From CBDFHV01 sp965247705 (lineage in GTDB: Bacteria > Pseudomonadota > Alphaproteobacteria > Rhodospirillales > CAMCUA01), in NCBI GenBank assembly GCA_965247705.1, contig CBDFHV010000012.1:22911-86910 (forward strand): a stretch of DNA of 64,000 nucleotides. The letters run 5' to 3'. How positions within the stretch are numbered: the stretch's first letter is position 1; the number at the start of each line of letters is the position of its first letter. Position numbers and translations under genes: made by a program. Under the pieces are notes generated by a model that made no database searches, had not been told where the DNA came from, and worked only from the letters and a program-made list of their open reading frames with translations. Shown one piece after another: positions 18,637-27,650 of this stretch.

Positions 18637-21600
18637 TTGAATCTCGATATAAGGTTGCTAGCGCTTACCCACGGGGTGCGGCCGCGCATCGCCGGATCGG
18701 TGGCGTTGGGGCTGCTGTCCGCCGTTTTGGGCGCCGGGCGGCTGGCCCTTCTGGGGTGGCTGCTGGCCCAGGTGTTTCGCGGTGCCCCGGTGGACTCCAT
18801 GCTGTGGCCGTTCATCGGCGTGGCGGCGGTGATGGTGGTGCGCGCCGTGCTCGAACACTGGCGCCACATGATCGCTCACGAGACGGCGGCGCGGGTGCAG
18901 TTCGACCTTCGGCGCCTGCTTTACGACAAGGTAGTGGAACTGGGTCCCGCCCATTTCGGCCAGCAGCGGACCGGCGAGGTGATCACCTCCCTGATCGAGG
19001 GCGTGGAGCAGCTGGAAACTTGGTTCGGCCAGTATCTGCCTCATGTGCTGGTGTGCGCTCTGACCCCGTTCCTCATCTTCGCCTTCATGGCGTTCCTCGA
19101 TGTCACCGTAGCCGCCGTGCTGCTGTCCGGCGCCCTCTTTACCATGTTCGCCCCATCCGTGATGCGCAGCTGGGACCGTGGAGCATCCAAGCGCCGTGCC
19201 AAGGCCTACGGCGATTTCGCCGCAGAGTTCCTGGATTCCGTGCAGGGACTGGCGACCTTGAAGGCATTCGGCCAGAGCACGGCGCGCGGCGAAATGCTGG
19301 CCGAGAAGGCCCACGACGTGTTCCGCAAAACCATGTGGATTCTGGCCTTCAACTCGGCGTCCCGAGGAATCACCGACACCGGCATCGCCATTGCCACGGC
19401 GGCTGCCCTTGCCGTCGGGGCCTACAAGGTGGTGGCCGGCGAGATCCCCATGGTCAGCCTGCTGATCGTCTTGATGATGGGGGTGGAACTGTTCCGGCCC
19501 CTACGGGAACTGAGGGAGCTGACCCACAAGGGCATGCTTGGCCAGGCGGCGGCACGGTCCCTTTGCGCCATCCTCGATACCGAACCCGTGATTCGGGACT
19601 CCGACCCTGGCCCGGCGGCGGTGCTGCCGTCGACGGTGGCTTTCGAGGACGTCGACTTCGCCTATCCCGGTGGACGCAGCAGCGCCCACCGCGGCCTCAG
19701 CTTCCAGATCGAGGAGGGCGAGCGGGTCGCCTTCGTCGGCCCGTCCGGGGCCGGCAAGTCCACCATCGTGCGCCTGCTGCTGCGTTTCTACGATCCCCAG
19801 TCGGGGTCGGTGCGCCTGGGCGGCAAGGACCTGCGCGACCTTTCCTTCGACGAGACCCGGCGCCAGATGGCGGTGCTCAGCCAGGACACCTTCCTGTTCC
19901 ACGGCACCGTCGCCGACAACCTGCGCTTCGGCAAACCCGATGCGACCCAGGAGGAGTTGGAGGCCGCCGCCCGCATCGCCAATGCCCACGAGTTCATCCG
20001 TCGCATGCCCCAGGGCTACGACACGGTGATCGGCGAGCGCGGGTTGCGCCTGTCGGGCGGTCAGCGCCAAAGGGTGGCGATTGCCCGGGCGCTACTGCGC
20101 GACAAGCCCATCCTGATTCTGGACGAGGCCCTGTCGTCGGTGGATTCGGAGAACGAGTCGGTGATACTGGAGGCCCTGCGCCGACTGATGGCCGACCGGA
20201 CCACCCTCATCTTCGCTCACCGCCTGTCCAGTGTGAGGGACGCGGACCGCATCTTCGTCCTCGACGACGGGCATATTGTCGAAACGGGAGACCACATGAC
20301 CCTGATGGCGAATCGGGGTGCCTACCATGCGCTGATGGCCGAGCAGGCCGGCGCCGAAATCGACACCGACGATATCATCGCCGCGACCGTCCCCAGTGGT
20401 CCCGCCTGCGGCGCCGATCTGCCGGGATACGAGCACGAAGCCCAGCACGAGCCCACGGACGCCATCCTGCGGGCCGAGGGCCTGGGCTGGTGGGGCGCCA
20501 TCGGCATGCTCATGCGGCTGGTGGCGCCGTGGAAGGTGCAGTTGACGGTAACCTTCCTGTTTGGAGTGGTGCGGGTTCTGGCCTTCATCGGCGTCGGCGT
20601 GGCCGGTGCGATGGCGGTGGCGGCGCTCAAGCAGGGGCAGCCCCACGAGTCCTATCTGATCGCCCTGGCGGTGGTGGCGCCCCTGGCCGGTCTGCTCCAT
20701 TGGCTGGAATCATGGCTGGCCCACGACATGGCCTTCCGGCTGCTGTCGGAAATGCGCATCGCGCTCTTCGAGAAGCTGGACAAGCTGTCGCCCGCGTACC
20801 TGCTGAGGCGGCGCACCGGCGACCTGGTGGGAATGGCGACCCACGATGTGGAACTGGTGGAGTACTTCTTCGCCCATACCATCACCCCGGCCGTCGTTGC
20901 GGTGCTGGTTCCGGCCGCCGTCATCGCCCTGCTGGTGGTCTTCGGCTGGCCCCTTGCCGTGGCGCTGGCGCCGTTCCTTCTCGCCGTCGCCATCAGTCCC
21001 TTCCTGCTGCGCGAGAGGATCGACCGGCTGGGCTCGCGGGCGCGGGAGGCCCTGGGCGAGCTTAACGCCCACGCCGCCGACACGGTGCAGGGCCTGGGCG
21101 AGATCGTCGCCTTTCAGCAGGCGACCCGGAGGGGGACGGAATTCCTCGACAAGGTTGGCGATCACCACCGCATTCGGCTGCCGTTTTTCCGCGACCTGAC
21201 CCTGCAGCAGGTAGGAGTGGAACTGGCCACCGGACTGGGCGGCCTCGCCGTGGTGGTTGTGGGCGCCCACCTGGTTCAGGCGGGCGAACTGGAGCGCGCC
21301 ATCCTGCCGCTGCTGGTCCTGCTTTCCATGTCCGCCTTCCTGCCGGTGTCCGAGATCTCCAACATCGGCCGCCAGTTGGCCGACACCTTGGGTTCGACCC
21401 GGCGCCTCTACGCGGTGCACAACGAGCCGGTGGTGGTCGACGACGGCCCGGGCGTTGCCTCCTTGAAGCGGGAGGGAGGTGTGCCCGTCGCCCTGGAAAA
21501 CGTCGCGTTCTCCTATCCAGGGACGCGCCGCAGGGCCTTGGACGGGGTCACGTTGGAGGCGGCCGCCGGCAAGACCCTGGCCTTGGTCGGGCCGTCCGGC

Positions 21601-22233
21601 GCCGGCAAGACCACCTGCGCCAACATGATCCTGCGGTTCTGGGACCCGCAGCACGGCCGCGTCGTTCTCGGCGGGCACGACCTCAAGGACTTCAACCTGG
21701 AAGACCTGCGCCACGACATCGCCCTGGTCGCCCAGGACACCTACCTGTTCAACACCACGCTGCGAGACAACATTCTCATCGCCCGCCCCGAAGCCACGAC
21801 CGAAGAGGTTGAAGCCGCCGTTCGCCGGGCCGCCCTCGAGGAGTTCGTCGGCAGTCTGCCTCAAGGTTTGGACACGCCGGTTGGCGAACGCGGGGTGCAG
21901 CTTTCCGGGGGTCAGCGGCAAAGGGTCGCCATCGCGCGGGCGTTCCTGCGGGACGCGCCGGTGCTGATTCTGGACGAGGCCACCTCTCACCTGGACGCGG
22001 TCAATGAGCGGCTGGTCCACGGGGCCCTGGAGGAACTGATGGCCGATCGCACCACCATCGTCATCGCCCACCGCCTGTCGACGGTGCGAAACGCCGATCG
22101 GATCGCGGTCCTGGACCAGGGCCGATTGGTGGAAGCCGGCACCCACGAGGCGCTTCTGGCGCGGGGCGGTCTCTATGCCCATCTGGTGGCACGCCAGATG
22201 TCCGCGGCCAGCGCCGCCGCCGCCGCCGAATGA
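18637..22233 (+). CDS. Fused double ABC exporter (TMD-NBD-TMD-NBD)
   Basis: A 1198-residue protein made of two complete ABC half-exporters in one chain. Half one has a membrane domain (about 1-310), Walker A GPSGAGKS at 368-375, signature LSGGQRQR at 472 and Walker B ILILDEA. Half two has a membrane domain from about 620, Walker A GPSGAGKT at 985-992, LSGGQRQR and VLILDEATS. The layout resembles CydDC or bacterial lipid/drug exporters, but fused. The first NBD has DEALSS rather than DEATS, which may make the sites unequal. The start is TTG 18637 after CGGAGCCCGCC. The MFS gene follows within 20 bases, so joint expression is likely. The substrate is unknown. Confidence 0.92.
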   Translation: MNLDIRLLALTHGVRPRIAGSVALGLLSAVLGAGRLALLGWLLAQVFRGAPVDSMLWPFIGVAAVMVVRAVLEHWRHMIAHETAARVQFDLRRLLYDKVVELGPAHFGQQRTGEVITSLIEGVEQLETWFGQYLPHVLVCALTPFLIFAFMAFLDVTVAAVLLSGALFTMFAPSVMRSWDRGASKRRAKAYGDFAAEFLDSVQGLATLKAFGQSTARGEMLAEKAHDVFRKTMWILAFNSASRGITDTGIAIATAAALAVGAYKVVAGEIPMVSLLIVLMMGVELFRPLRELRELTHKGMLGQAAARSLCAILDTEPVIRDSDPGPAAVLPSTVAFEDVDFAYPGGRSSAHRGLSFQIEEGERVAFVGPSGAGKSTIVRLLLRFYDPQSGSVRLGGKDLRDLSFDETRRQMAVLSQDTFLFHGTVADNLRFGKPDATQEELEAAARIANAHEFIRRMPQGYDTVIGERGLRLSGGQRQRVAIARALLRDKPILILDEALSSVDSENESVILEALRRLMADRTTLIFAHRLSSVRDADRIFVLDDGHIVETGDHMTLMANRGAYHALMAEQAGAEIDTDDIIAATVPSGPACGADLPGYEHEAQHEPTDAILRAEGLGWWGAIGMLMRLVAPWKVQLTVTFLFGVVRVLAFIGVGVAGAMAVAALKQGQPHESYLIALAVVAPLAGLLHWLESWLAHDMAFRLLSEMRIALFEKLDKLSPAYLLRRRTGDLVGMATHDVELVEYFFAHTITPAVVAVLVPAAVIALLVVFGWPLAVALAPFLLAVAISPFLLRERIDRLGSRAREALGELNAHAADTVQGLGEIVAFQQATRRGTEFLDKVGDHHRIRLPFFRDLTLQQVGVELATGLGGLAVVVVGAHLVQAGELERAILPLLVLLSMSAFLPVSEISNIGRQLADTLGSTRRLYAVHNEPVVVDDGPGVASLKREGGVPVALENVAFSYPGTRRRALDGVTLEAAAGKTLALVGPSGAGKTTCANMILRFWDPQHGRVVLGGHDLKDFNLEDLRHDIALVAQDTYLFNTTLRDNILIARPEATTEEVEAAVRRAALEEFVGSLPQGLDTPVGERGVQLSGGQRQRVAIARAFLRDAPVLILDEATSHLDAVNERLVHGALEELMADRTTIVIAHRLSTVRNADRIAVLDQGRLVEAGTHEALLARGGLYAHLVARQMSAASAAAAAE

Positions 22234-22249
22234 ATCCGTCACCCGACCC

Positions 22250-23494
22250 GTGACCGCGCGGACCCACGCCCTTCCCCGCGCGAATATCAAGGTTCTGACC
22301 CTGATCGGGACGTGCCACTTCCTCAGCCACGTCTATCAGGTGACCCTGCCGCCCCTGTTCATTCTGATCCGTGCCGAGCTGGGGGTGAGCTGGACCGCCA
22401 TCGGCCTCCTGGCCACCCTGTTCATGGCCGCCAACGGCTTAAGCCAACTGCCGGTGGGTTATCTGGTCGACCGCATTGGGGCGCGGGTGGTTCTGGTGGC
22501 GGGCCTGGTGCTCGAGGCCGGGGCCATCGGCGCCGCCGGCCTGGTGCCGGGGTTCTCGGGCTTGCTGGTCTGCGCTTTCCTGGCCGGCCTCGGCCATAGC
22601 GTGTTCCACCCGGCGAACTACGCCATTCTCAACGCCTCCATCGACGATTCCCACATGGGCCGGGCGTTCAGCCTGCATAGTTTTTCCGGGTTCCTGGGTA
22701 CGGCGTCGACGCCCATCGCCATCGTGGCCCTCGCCGGCGCTCTCGGCTGGCGCGGCGCGTTGATGGCGGTCTCCGCCGTCGGCCTGGTCATGGCGGTGGT
22801 CTTGTGGAGCCAAGGCGACGCTCTGCGGAAGGATCACGCCGCCAGACCCAAGGAAGCGCCGAAGACGGGGCAGGGGGTCGGGCTCGGGGGATTGGCGATG
22901 CTGCTATCGGTGCCGATGCTGATGCTGTTCGCCTTCAACGTCACCACCAGCACCGTTCATGCCGGCATGCAGACCTTTTCCATCGTTGCCCTGGGTACCC
23001 TGCACGACATCGCGCTGGGCCCCGCCACCCAAGCCCTGTCCGCTTTCCTGATCGCCGTGGCCGCCGGCGTGCTGGCCGGCGGTCCCCTGGCCGACCGGAC
23101 CAAGCGCCACGACCGGGTGGCCATGGTCGCCTTCGTCATCACCGCCGTGGTGGTGACCATTCCGGGCCTGGTCACCGTGCCCGCCCCGGTCGCCGCGGGC
23201 CTGTTTGCGATCGCCGGCTTCTGCATGGGAGCGGTGATGCCGTCCCGGGACATGATGGTTCGCGGCCTGGCGTCGCAAGGCAACCTTGGCAAGGCCTTCG
23301 GCTTCATGTCCGTCGGTGGCTCCATGGGCGGCATCGTGACACCGGTGGTCTTCGGCTGGACCATCGACCACGGGATGACCGAGTGGATCTTCCTCGGCAT
23401 GGGCGCCACCATGCTGGTGGGCATCCTCACGGTGTGGAAGCCTCGCGGACGAACGAAAGACCCCTCCACAAAGCCGGTTCGGCCTCCCGCATAG
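22250..23494 (+). CDS. Major facilitator superfamily transporter
   Basis: About 414 residues with 12 predicted membrane helices. The inter-helix motif between helices 2 and 3 is GYLVDRIGARVV. The second half repeats the pattern (GGPLADRTKRHDRVAM). The start is uncertain: GTG 22250 places MTARTHALPRANIK just before helix one (VLTLIGTCHFLSHVYQVTL) without a strong ribosome site, while an in-frame ATG at 22175 would lie inside the ABC gene. The HFLSHVYQ opening helix is similar to fosmidomycin-resistance (Fsr)-like MFS proteins. The substrate is unknown. Confidence 0.87.
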   Translation: MTARTHALPRANIKVLTLIGTCHFLSHVYQVTLPPLFILIRAELGVSWTAIGLLATLFMAANGLSQLPVGYLVDRIGARVVLVAGLVLEAGAIGAAGLVPGFSGLLVCAFLAGLGHSVFHPANYAILNASIDDSHMGRAFSLHSFSGFLGTASTPIAIVALAGALGWRGALMAVSAVGLVMAVVLWSQGDALRKDHAARPKEAPKTGQGVGLGGLAMLLSVPMLMLFAFNVTTSTVHAGMQTFSIVALGTLHDIALGPATQALSAFLIAVAAGVLAGGPLADRTKRHDRVAMVAFVITAVVVTIPGLVTVPAPVAAGLFAIAGFCMGAVMPSRDMMVRGLASQGNLGKAFGFMSVGGSMGGIVTPVVFGWTIDHGMTEWIFLGMGATMLVGILTVWKPRGRTKDPSTKPVRPPA

Positions 23495-23536
23495 GTTCGG
23501 CAAGACTCTCTCGATCCGTCGCCTCGGAGGTTTTTC

Positions 23537-26434
23537 ATGCGGATGACATCACCCCTTGCCGTCGTGCTGGTTCTTGTAGCGTCCGCCGCCGTCGCGGACC
23601 CAATCGGCGAGGGCCGGTTTTTGTCGGAAACCCGCCAGCTCACCTTCGAGGGGCGGCGGGCCGGAGAGGGCTATTTCAGCAACGACGGGGCGATGATGGT
23701 CTTCCAGAGCGAGCGGGAGACCGGCAACCCCTTCTACCAGATCTACCTGATGGACCTGGAGACCGGCGACACCCGCCGCCTTTCGCCGGGCATGGGCAAG
23801 ACCACCTGCGCCTGGATTCACCCCACCGGCGACCGTGCCCTGTTCGCCAGCACCCACGCCGACCCAGAAGCCCGAGAAAAACAGGAGGCCGAACTGCGCA
23901 AGCGGGCCGAGGGCAAGGGCCGGCGCTATTCCTGGAGCTTCGATCCCCACTACGACATTTACCAGACGCCCATCGGCGGCGGCCCCCTGAAGCGCCTGAC
24001 CGAGGCCAGGGGCTACGACGCCGAGGGGTCCTGGTCGCCCGACGGCAAGACCATCCTGTTCGCCTCCAACCGCCACGCCTACGCCGACCCCCTGTCGGAG
24101 GCCGACAAGGCGCTGCTGGCGAAGGACCCGTCCCACTTCATGGAGCTCTATGCCATGGACGCCGACGGCGCCAACGTGCGGCGCCTGACCCATGCCCCAG
24201 GCTATGACGGCGGCCCCTTCTACAGCGCCGATGGCGGCAAGATCGTCTGGCGCCGTTTCGGCGAGGACGGTCATTCGGCCGAGATCTACGTCATGAACGC
24301 GGACGGGACGGGAGAGAAGGCCATCACCGCGTTGGGGGCCCTGTCGTGGGCGCCCTACTTTCATCTCTCGGGGCGCTACATCATCTTTGGCACCAGCGTG
24401 CAGGGGTTTCAGAACTTCGAGCTCTATATGGTTGATACGGAAGGAAACAATGACCCCGTCCGGGTAACGGAGACAGCGGGCTTCGACAGCCTTCCGGTGT
24501 TTTCCCCCGACGGCGCGACCCTTTCCTGGACGTCATCGCGAACGGCCGACAGGAAGCCGCAGATCTTCCTTGCCCGCTGGAATCACGAGGCCGCCCTTGC
24601 CGCCCTGGGTGTGGACGGCGCGACGCCGAAAGCCGCCGAGGGGCCGGACCTGCCGGCGACCCAGGCGAAGGTGCGGGCCGACGACATGCGCCGCCATGTC
24701 GAAGCGCTTGCCTCCCCGGCCATGGAGGGCCGCCTTACGGGCAGCGAGGGGGAGCGCCTGGCCACCGACTACGTGGCCCGCGCCTTCGCCCGCCTAGGTC
24801 TTGCGCCGGCTGGGGACGACGGCACCTATTTCCAGGCCTTCGAGTTCACATCCGGGGTGCGCTTGGGGACGGGCAATGGACTGAAGATTTCCGGCGCCGA
24901 CGCAGCCCCGGTCGTGGAGAAGAGTTGGCGGCCCCTCGGTCTTTCGGCCAACGGTTCCGTGGCGGCCTCTCCAGTTGTCTTCGCCGGCTACGGGATCGTT
25001 GCTCCCGCCGCCAAAGGCATTCCGGCCTACGATTCCTACGCCGACCTGGACGTGGCCGGGAAGTGGGTGATGGTGCTGCGCTACCTGCCGAGCGGCATCA
25101 CTCAGGACCGGCGCCGCCACATGGACCGCTACGCCGAGCTCAACTACAAGGTCGCCGTGGCCCGCGACCGTGGCGCGGTGGGGATGATCGTGGTCAGCGG
25201 CCCCGCAAGCGGGGTCAATGAACAGCTCATCCCCTTGCACCTGGATGCGGCCGCCAGCGGCAGTGGCCTGGCCGCGATCACCGTCACCGACTCGCTCGCC
25301 GAGGCGCTGCTGGCGGGTGCGGGCAAAAGCCTTGCGGCCCTCGATCAGGCCGTGAACGACGGCGAGGCCGTTGCCGGGTTTGCCTTGCCCGACGTCGCCC
25401 TGGCCGCCCACATCGACCTGGTGCGGGAGACCGCCACCGGCCGCAACGCCCTTGCCCGCCTGGCGGCCGGGGACGGGGCCGCGGCCGAGACGGTGATCGT
25501 CGGCGCCCACGTGGACCACCTGGGCCGGGGCGTCGAGGGCAAGTCCCGCGCCCGTCCCGAGGAGCGCGGCCAAGTCCATCCCGGAGCCGACGACAACGCC
25601 TCGGGGGTGGCCGGCCTGCTGGAGATCGCCGAATATCTGTCCGACCTCAAGGCCCGGGGGCGGCTGGGCGCTCGCCGCGACATCCTGTTCGCCGCCTGGT
25701 CGGGGGAGGAACTGGGCCTCCTGGGTTCGGACCATTTCGTCGAGACTCTCGGTGCCGGGCGCGACAGCCTGCGCCCGGAGATCGCCGCCTACCTGAACAT
25801 GGACATGATCGGCCGCCTGGACGAGCAGTTGATCCTGCAGGGCGTGGGCTCCAGTCCCGCCTGGCGCGGCGAGATCGAGCGGCGCAACGCCCCCATTGGC
25901 CTGTCCCTGCGCCTGGATGATTCGGCGTTCCTGCCCACCGACGCCACGTCGTTCTACCTCAAGGGGGTGCCCATCCTGAACGCCTTCACCGGCCCCCACG
26001 ACGAGTACTCGACCCCCCGGGACCGCCCCGAGACCCTGAACCACGAGGGCGCCGCCCGTATCGCCCGCTTCATGGGGCTGGTGGCCCGGGGGCTGGCCGC
26101 CACCGAGAGCCCGCCCGCCTACACTGCCCATAAGGGCCCCGCGCCCACATTCCGCCGCCGCACGTCGCGCGCCTACATGGGCACCATCCCCGACTACGCC
26201 GGGGCGGAAGGGAAGGGCGCCCGCCTGTCCGGCGTTTCCGAGGGCGGGCCGGCGGCCAAGGCGGGGCTCAAGGCCGGCGACGTGGTGGTGCGCCTGGCCG
26301 GCAAGGATGTCGGCAGCTTCTACGACTATTCCTACGCCCGCGACGGCCTCAAAGCCGGTGAGCCGGTGGACGTTGTGGTGGAGCGCGGTGGTGCGCGCGT
26401 GACCCTGACGGTGACGCCCGAATCCCGGGAATGA
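23537..26434 (+). CDS. Exported TolB-like propeller / M28 peptidase / PDZ protein
   Basis: A 965-residue secreted protein. ATG 23537 follows GGAGG; the signal peptide ends near ASAAVA. Residues about 30-360 carry WD40/TolB-type blades (GSWSPDGKTILFASNR, LPVFSPDGATLSWTSS). The middle is a PA-like insert plus an M28 zinc peptidase with metal and catalytic residues in GAHVDHLG, GADDNASG, WSGEELGLLG, LNMDMIG and TGPHDEYS. The C-terminal ~90 residues form a PDZ domain (VSEGGPAAKAGLKAGDVVVRL). It is probably a periplasmic or extracellular aminopeptidase. ORFs of this arrangement are uncommon; the role of the propeller in gating substrate is inference. Confidence 0.9.
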   Translation: MRMTSPLAVVLVLVASAAVADPIGEGRFLSETRQLTFEGRRAGEGYFSNDGAMMVFQSERETGNPFYQIYLMDLETGDTRRLSPGMGKTTCAWIHPTGDRALFASTHADPEAREKQEAELRKRAEGKGRRYSWSFDPHYDIYQTPIGGGPLKRLTEARGYDAEGSWSPDGKTILFASNRHAYADPLSEADKALLAKDPSHFMELYAMDADGANVRRLTHAPGYDGGPFYSADGGKIVWRRFGEDGHSAEIYVMNADGTGEKAITALGALSWAPYFHLSGRYIIFGTSVQGFQNFELYMVDTEGNNDPVRVTETAGFDSLPVFSPDGATLSWTSSRTADRKPQIFLARWNHEAALAALGVDGATPKAAEGPDLPATQAKVRADDMRRHVEALASPAMEGRLTGSEGERLATDYVARAFARLGLAPAGDDGTYFQAFEFTSGVRLGTGNGLKISGADAAPVVEKSWRPLGLSANGSVAASPVVFAGYGIVAPAAKGIPAYDSYADLDVAGKWVMVLRYLPSGITQDRRRHMDRYAELNYKVAVARDRGAVGMIVVSGPASGVNEQLIPLHLDAAASGSGLAAITVTDSLAEALLAGAGKSLAALDQAVNDGEAVAGFALPDVALAAHIDLVRETATGRNALARLAAGDGAAAETVIVGAHVDHLGRGVEGKSRARPEERGQVHPGADDNASGVAGLLEIAEYLSDLKARGRLGARRDILFAAWSGEELGLLGSDHFVETLGAGRDSLRPEIAAYLNMDMIGRLDEQLILQGVGSSPAWRGEIERRNAPIGLSLRLDDSAFLPTDATSFYLKGVPILNAFTGPHDEYSTPRDRPETLNHEGAARIARFMGLVARGLAATESPPAYTAHKGPAPTFRRRTSRAYMGTIPDYAGAEGKGARLSGVSEGGPAAKAGLKAGDVVVRLAGKDVGSFYDYSYARDGLKAGEPVDVVVERGGARVTLTVTPESRE

Positions 26435-26440
26435 GCGTCC

Positions 26441-27223
26441 CTACAGATAGGGCTTGATCCAGCCCAGGCTCTTCACCGTGTCCCCCCGGGGTTTGTATTC
26501 GGCGCCGACCCAGTCGTCGTAGCCGATGGAATCCAGCATGCGGAAGATGAAGGCGTAGTTGATCTCCCCCGTGCCCGGCTCGAAGCGGCCCGGGGTGTCG
26601 GCCACCTGCACGTGGCCGATCAGGGGCAGCACCTCGGCGAAGGCGCGGGCGATGTCGCCGTGCATGATCTGCCAGTGGTAGAAGTCGAACTGCAGGCGGA
26701 CATGGGGGTGGCCGACTTCGCGCACGATCCGTTCCGACAGCCGCGGCTGGCTCATGAAATAGCCGGGGTTGTCCACACGATCGTTAATCGCTTCCACGCA
26801 GGCCGAGATGCCGTGGGCGCCCAGTGTGTCGCCGGCCCAGGCCAGGTTGTCCTTGAAGGTCTGCACCAGAACCTCCTCGGGCACATCCTTGGGCCGCAAG
26901 CCGGACAGCACGTGGACCTTGGTGGCGCCGAGCGCGCGGGCCATCTCCAGGGCCGTGCCGATGCTGTCGCGGAAGGCCTCCGTCTGCCCGGGGAGGCAAC
27001 CCAGGCCACGGCCGCCGAGTTCCTCCGGCCCATAGGGCCCGTTGATCAGCACCTGCTCCAAGCCCGCGGCGTTGAGCTTGGCGGCAAATTCGTCCGGCTT
27101 GTGATCGCCATAGGGAGGCGCGAACTCAACTGCCTTGAACCCGGCGTCGGCGGCCGCCTGAAAGCGCTCGAGAAAGGGCAGTTCCTGGAACAGGAATCCG
27201 ATGTTGGCGCAGAATTTGGGCAT
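26441..27223 (-). CDS. hyi: Hydroxypyruvate isomerase
   Basis: Interconverts hydroxypyruvate and tartronate semialdehyde; cytoplasmic TIM-barrel of 260 residues. Characteristic segments are MPKFCANIGFLFQELPFLERF, EFAPPYGDH, CVEAINDRVDNPGYF, LQFDFYHWQIMHGD and GHVQVADTPGRFEPGTGEINY, with Glu, Asp and His metal ligands. ATG 27223 is taken as start; GTG 27232 is possible. It diverges from the 2Fe-2S/flavoprotein pair. No glyoxylate carboligase is in the window, although the hydroxyacid dehydrogenase at 3465 could act on the same metabolites. Confidence 0.9.
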   Translation of the reverse strand: MPKFCANIGFLFQELPFLERFQAAADAGFKAVEFAPPYGDHKPDEFAAKLNAAGLEQVLINGPYGPEELGGRGLGCLPGQTEAFRDSIGTALEMARALGATKVHVLSGLRPKDVPEEVLVQTFKDNLAWAGDTLGAHGISACVEAINDRVDNPGYFMSQPRLSERIVREVGHPHVRLQFDFYHWQIMHGDIARAFAEVLPLIGHVQVADTPGRFEPGTGEINYAFIFRMLDSIGYDDWVGAEYKPRGDTVKSLGWIKPYL

Positions 27224-27332
27224 GGCGAACACTCGTGCAAGACGCCGGCGAGGCGCGTTGATCGGCCACGGGGCTTGGAGTAGGGTCCCGCGGTGCTTGG
27301 TTTCTTACGTCCCCAAAATTCGAGAGGCAAGG

Positions 27333-27650
27333 ATGGCGGTGCGGATCGAGGGCGCGGTCGAGCGCCCGACCGAGGTGGAAATCCTGGTCGACGGCAAGCC
27401 GGTCAAGGCCTTCGCCGGCGAATGTGTGGCTGCCGCGCTGTTGGCGGCGGGCATCAACACCTTCCGCACCAGTCCCAACAGGAACGACCCGCGCGGGCCC
27501 TTCTGCATGATGGGCGTCTGCCAGGAATGCGTGGTCCGCATTGACGGCCGGGTGGTCACCGCCTGCATGGAACCGGTCCACGACGGCCTGGAGGTAACCC
27601 TGGGCGGCGCCGTCGGCTGGCCAGAGGGCTTCGGCGGGGAGGACGCCTGA
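27333..27650 (+). CDS. [2Fe-2S] ferredoxin-like subunit (HcnA/SoxA-like)
   Basis: A 105-residue protein of the small iron-sulfur subunit family found in hydrogen cyanide synthase, octopine/nopaline oxidases and related amine or amino-acid dehydrogenases. Cluster cysteines lie in GPFCMMGVCQECVV and TACMEP. AGAGG precedes ATG 27333. The stop overlaps the next start (TGATG), so it is co-translated with the flavoprotein. It would pass electrons between flavin subunits. Confidence 0.85.
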   Translation: MAVRIEGAVERPTEVEILVDGKPVKAFAGECVAAALLAAGINTFRTSPNRNDPRGPFCMMGVCQECVVRIDGRVVTACMEPVHDGLEVTLGGAVGWPEGFGGEDA

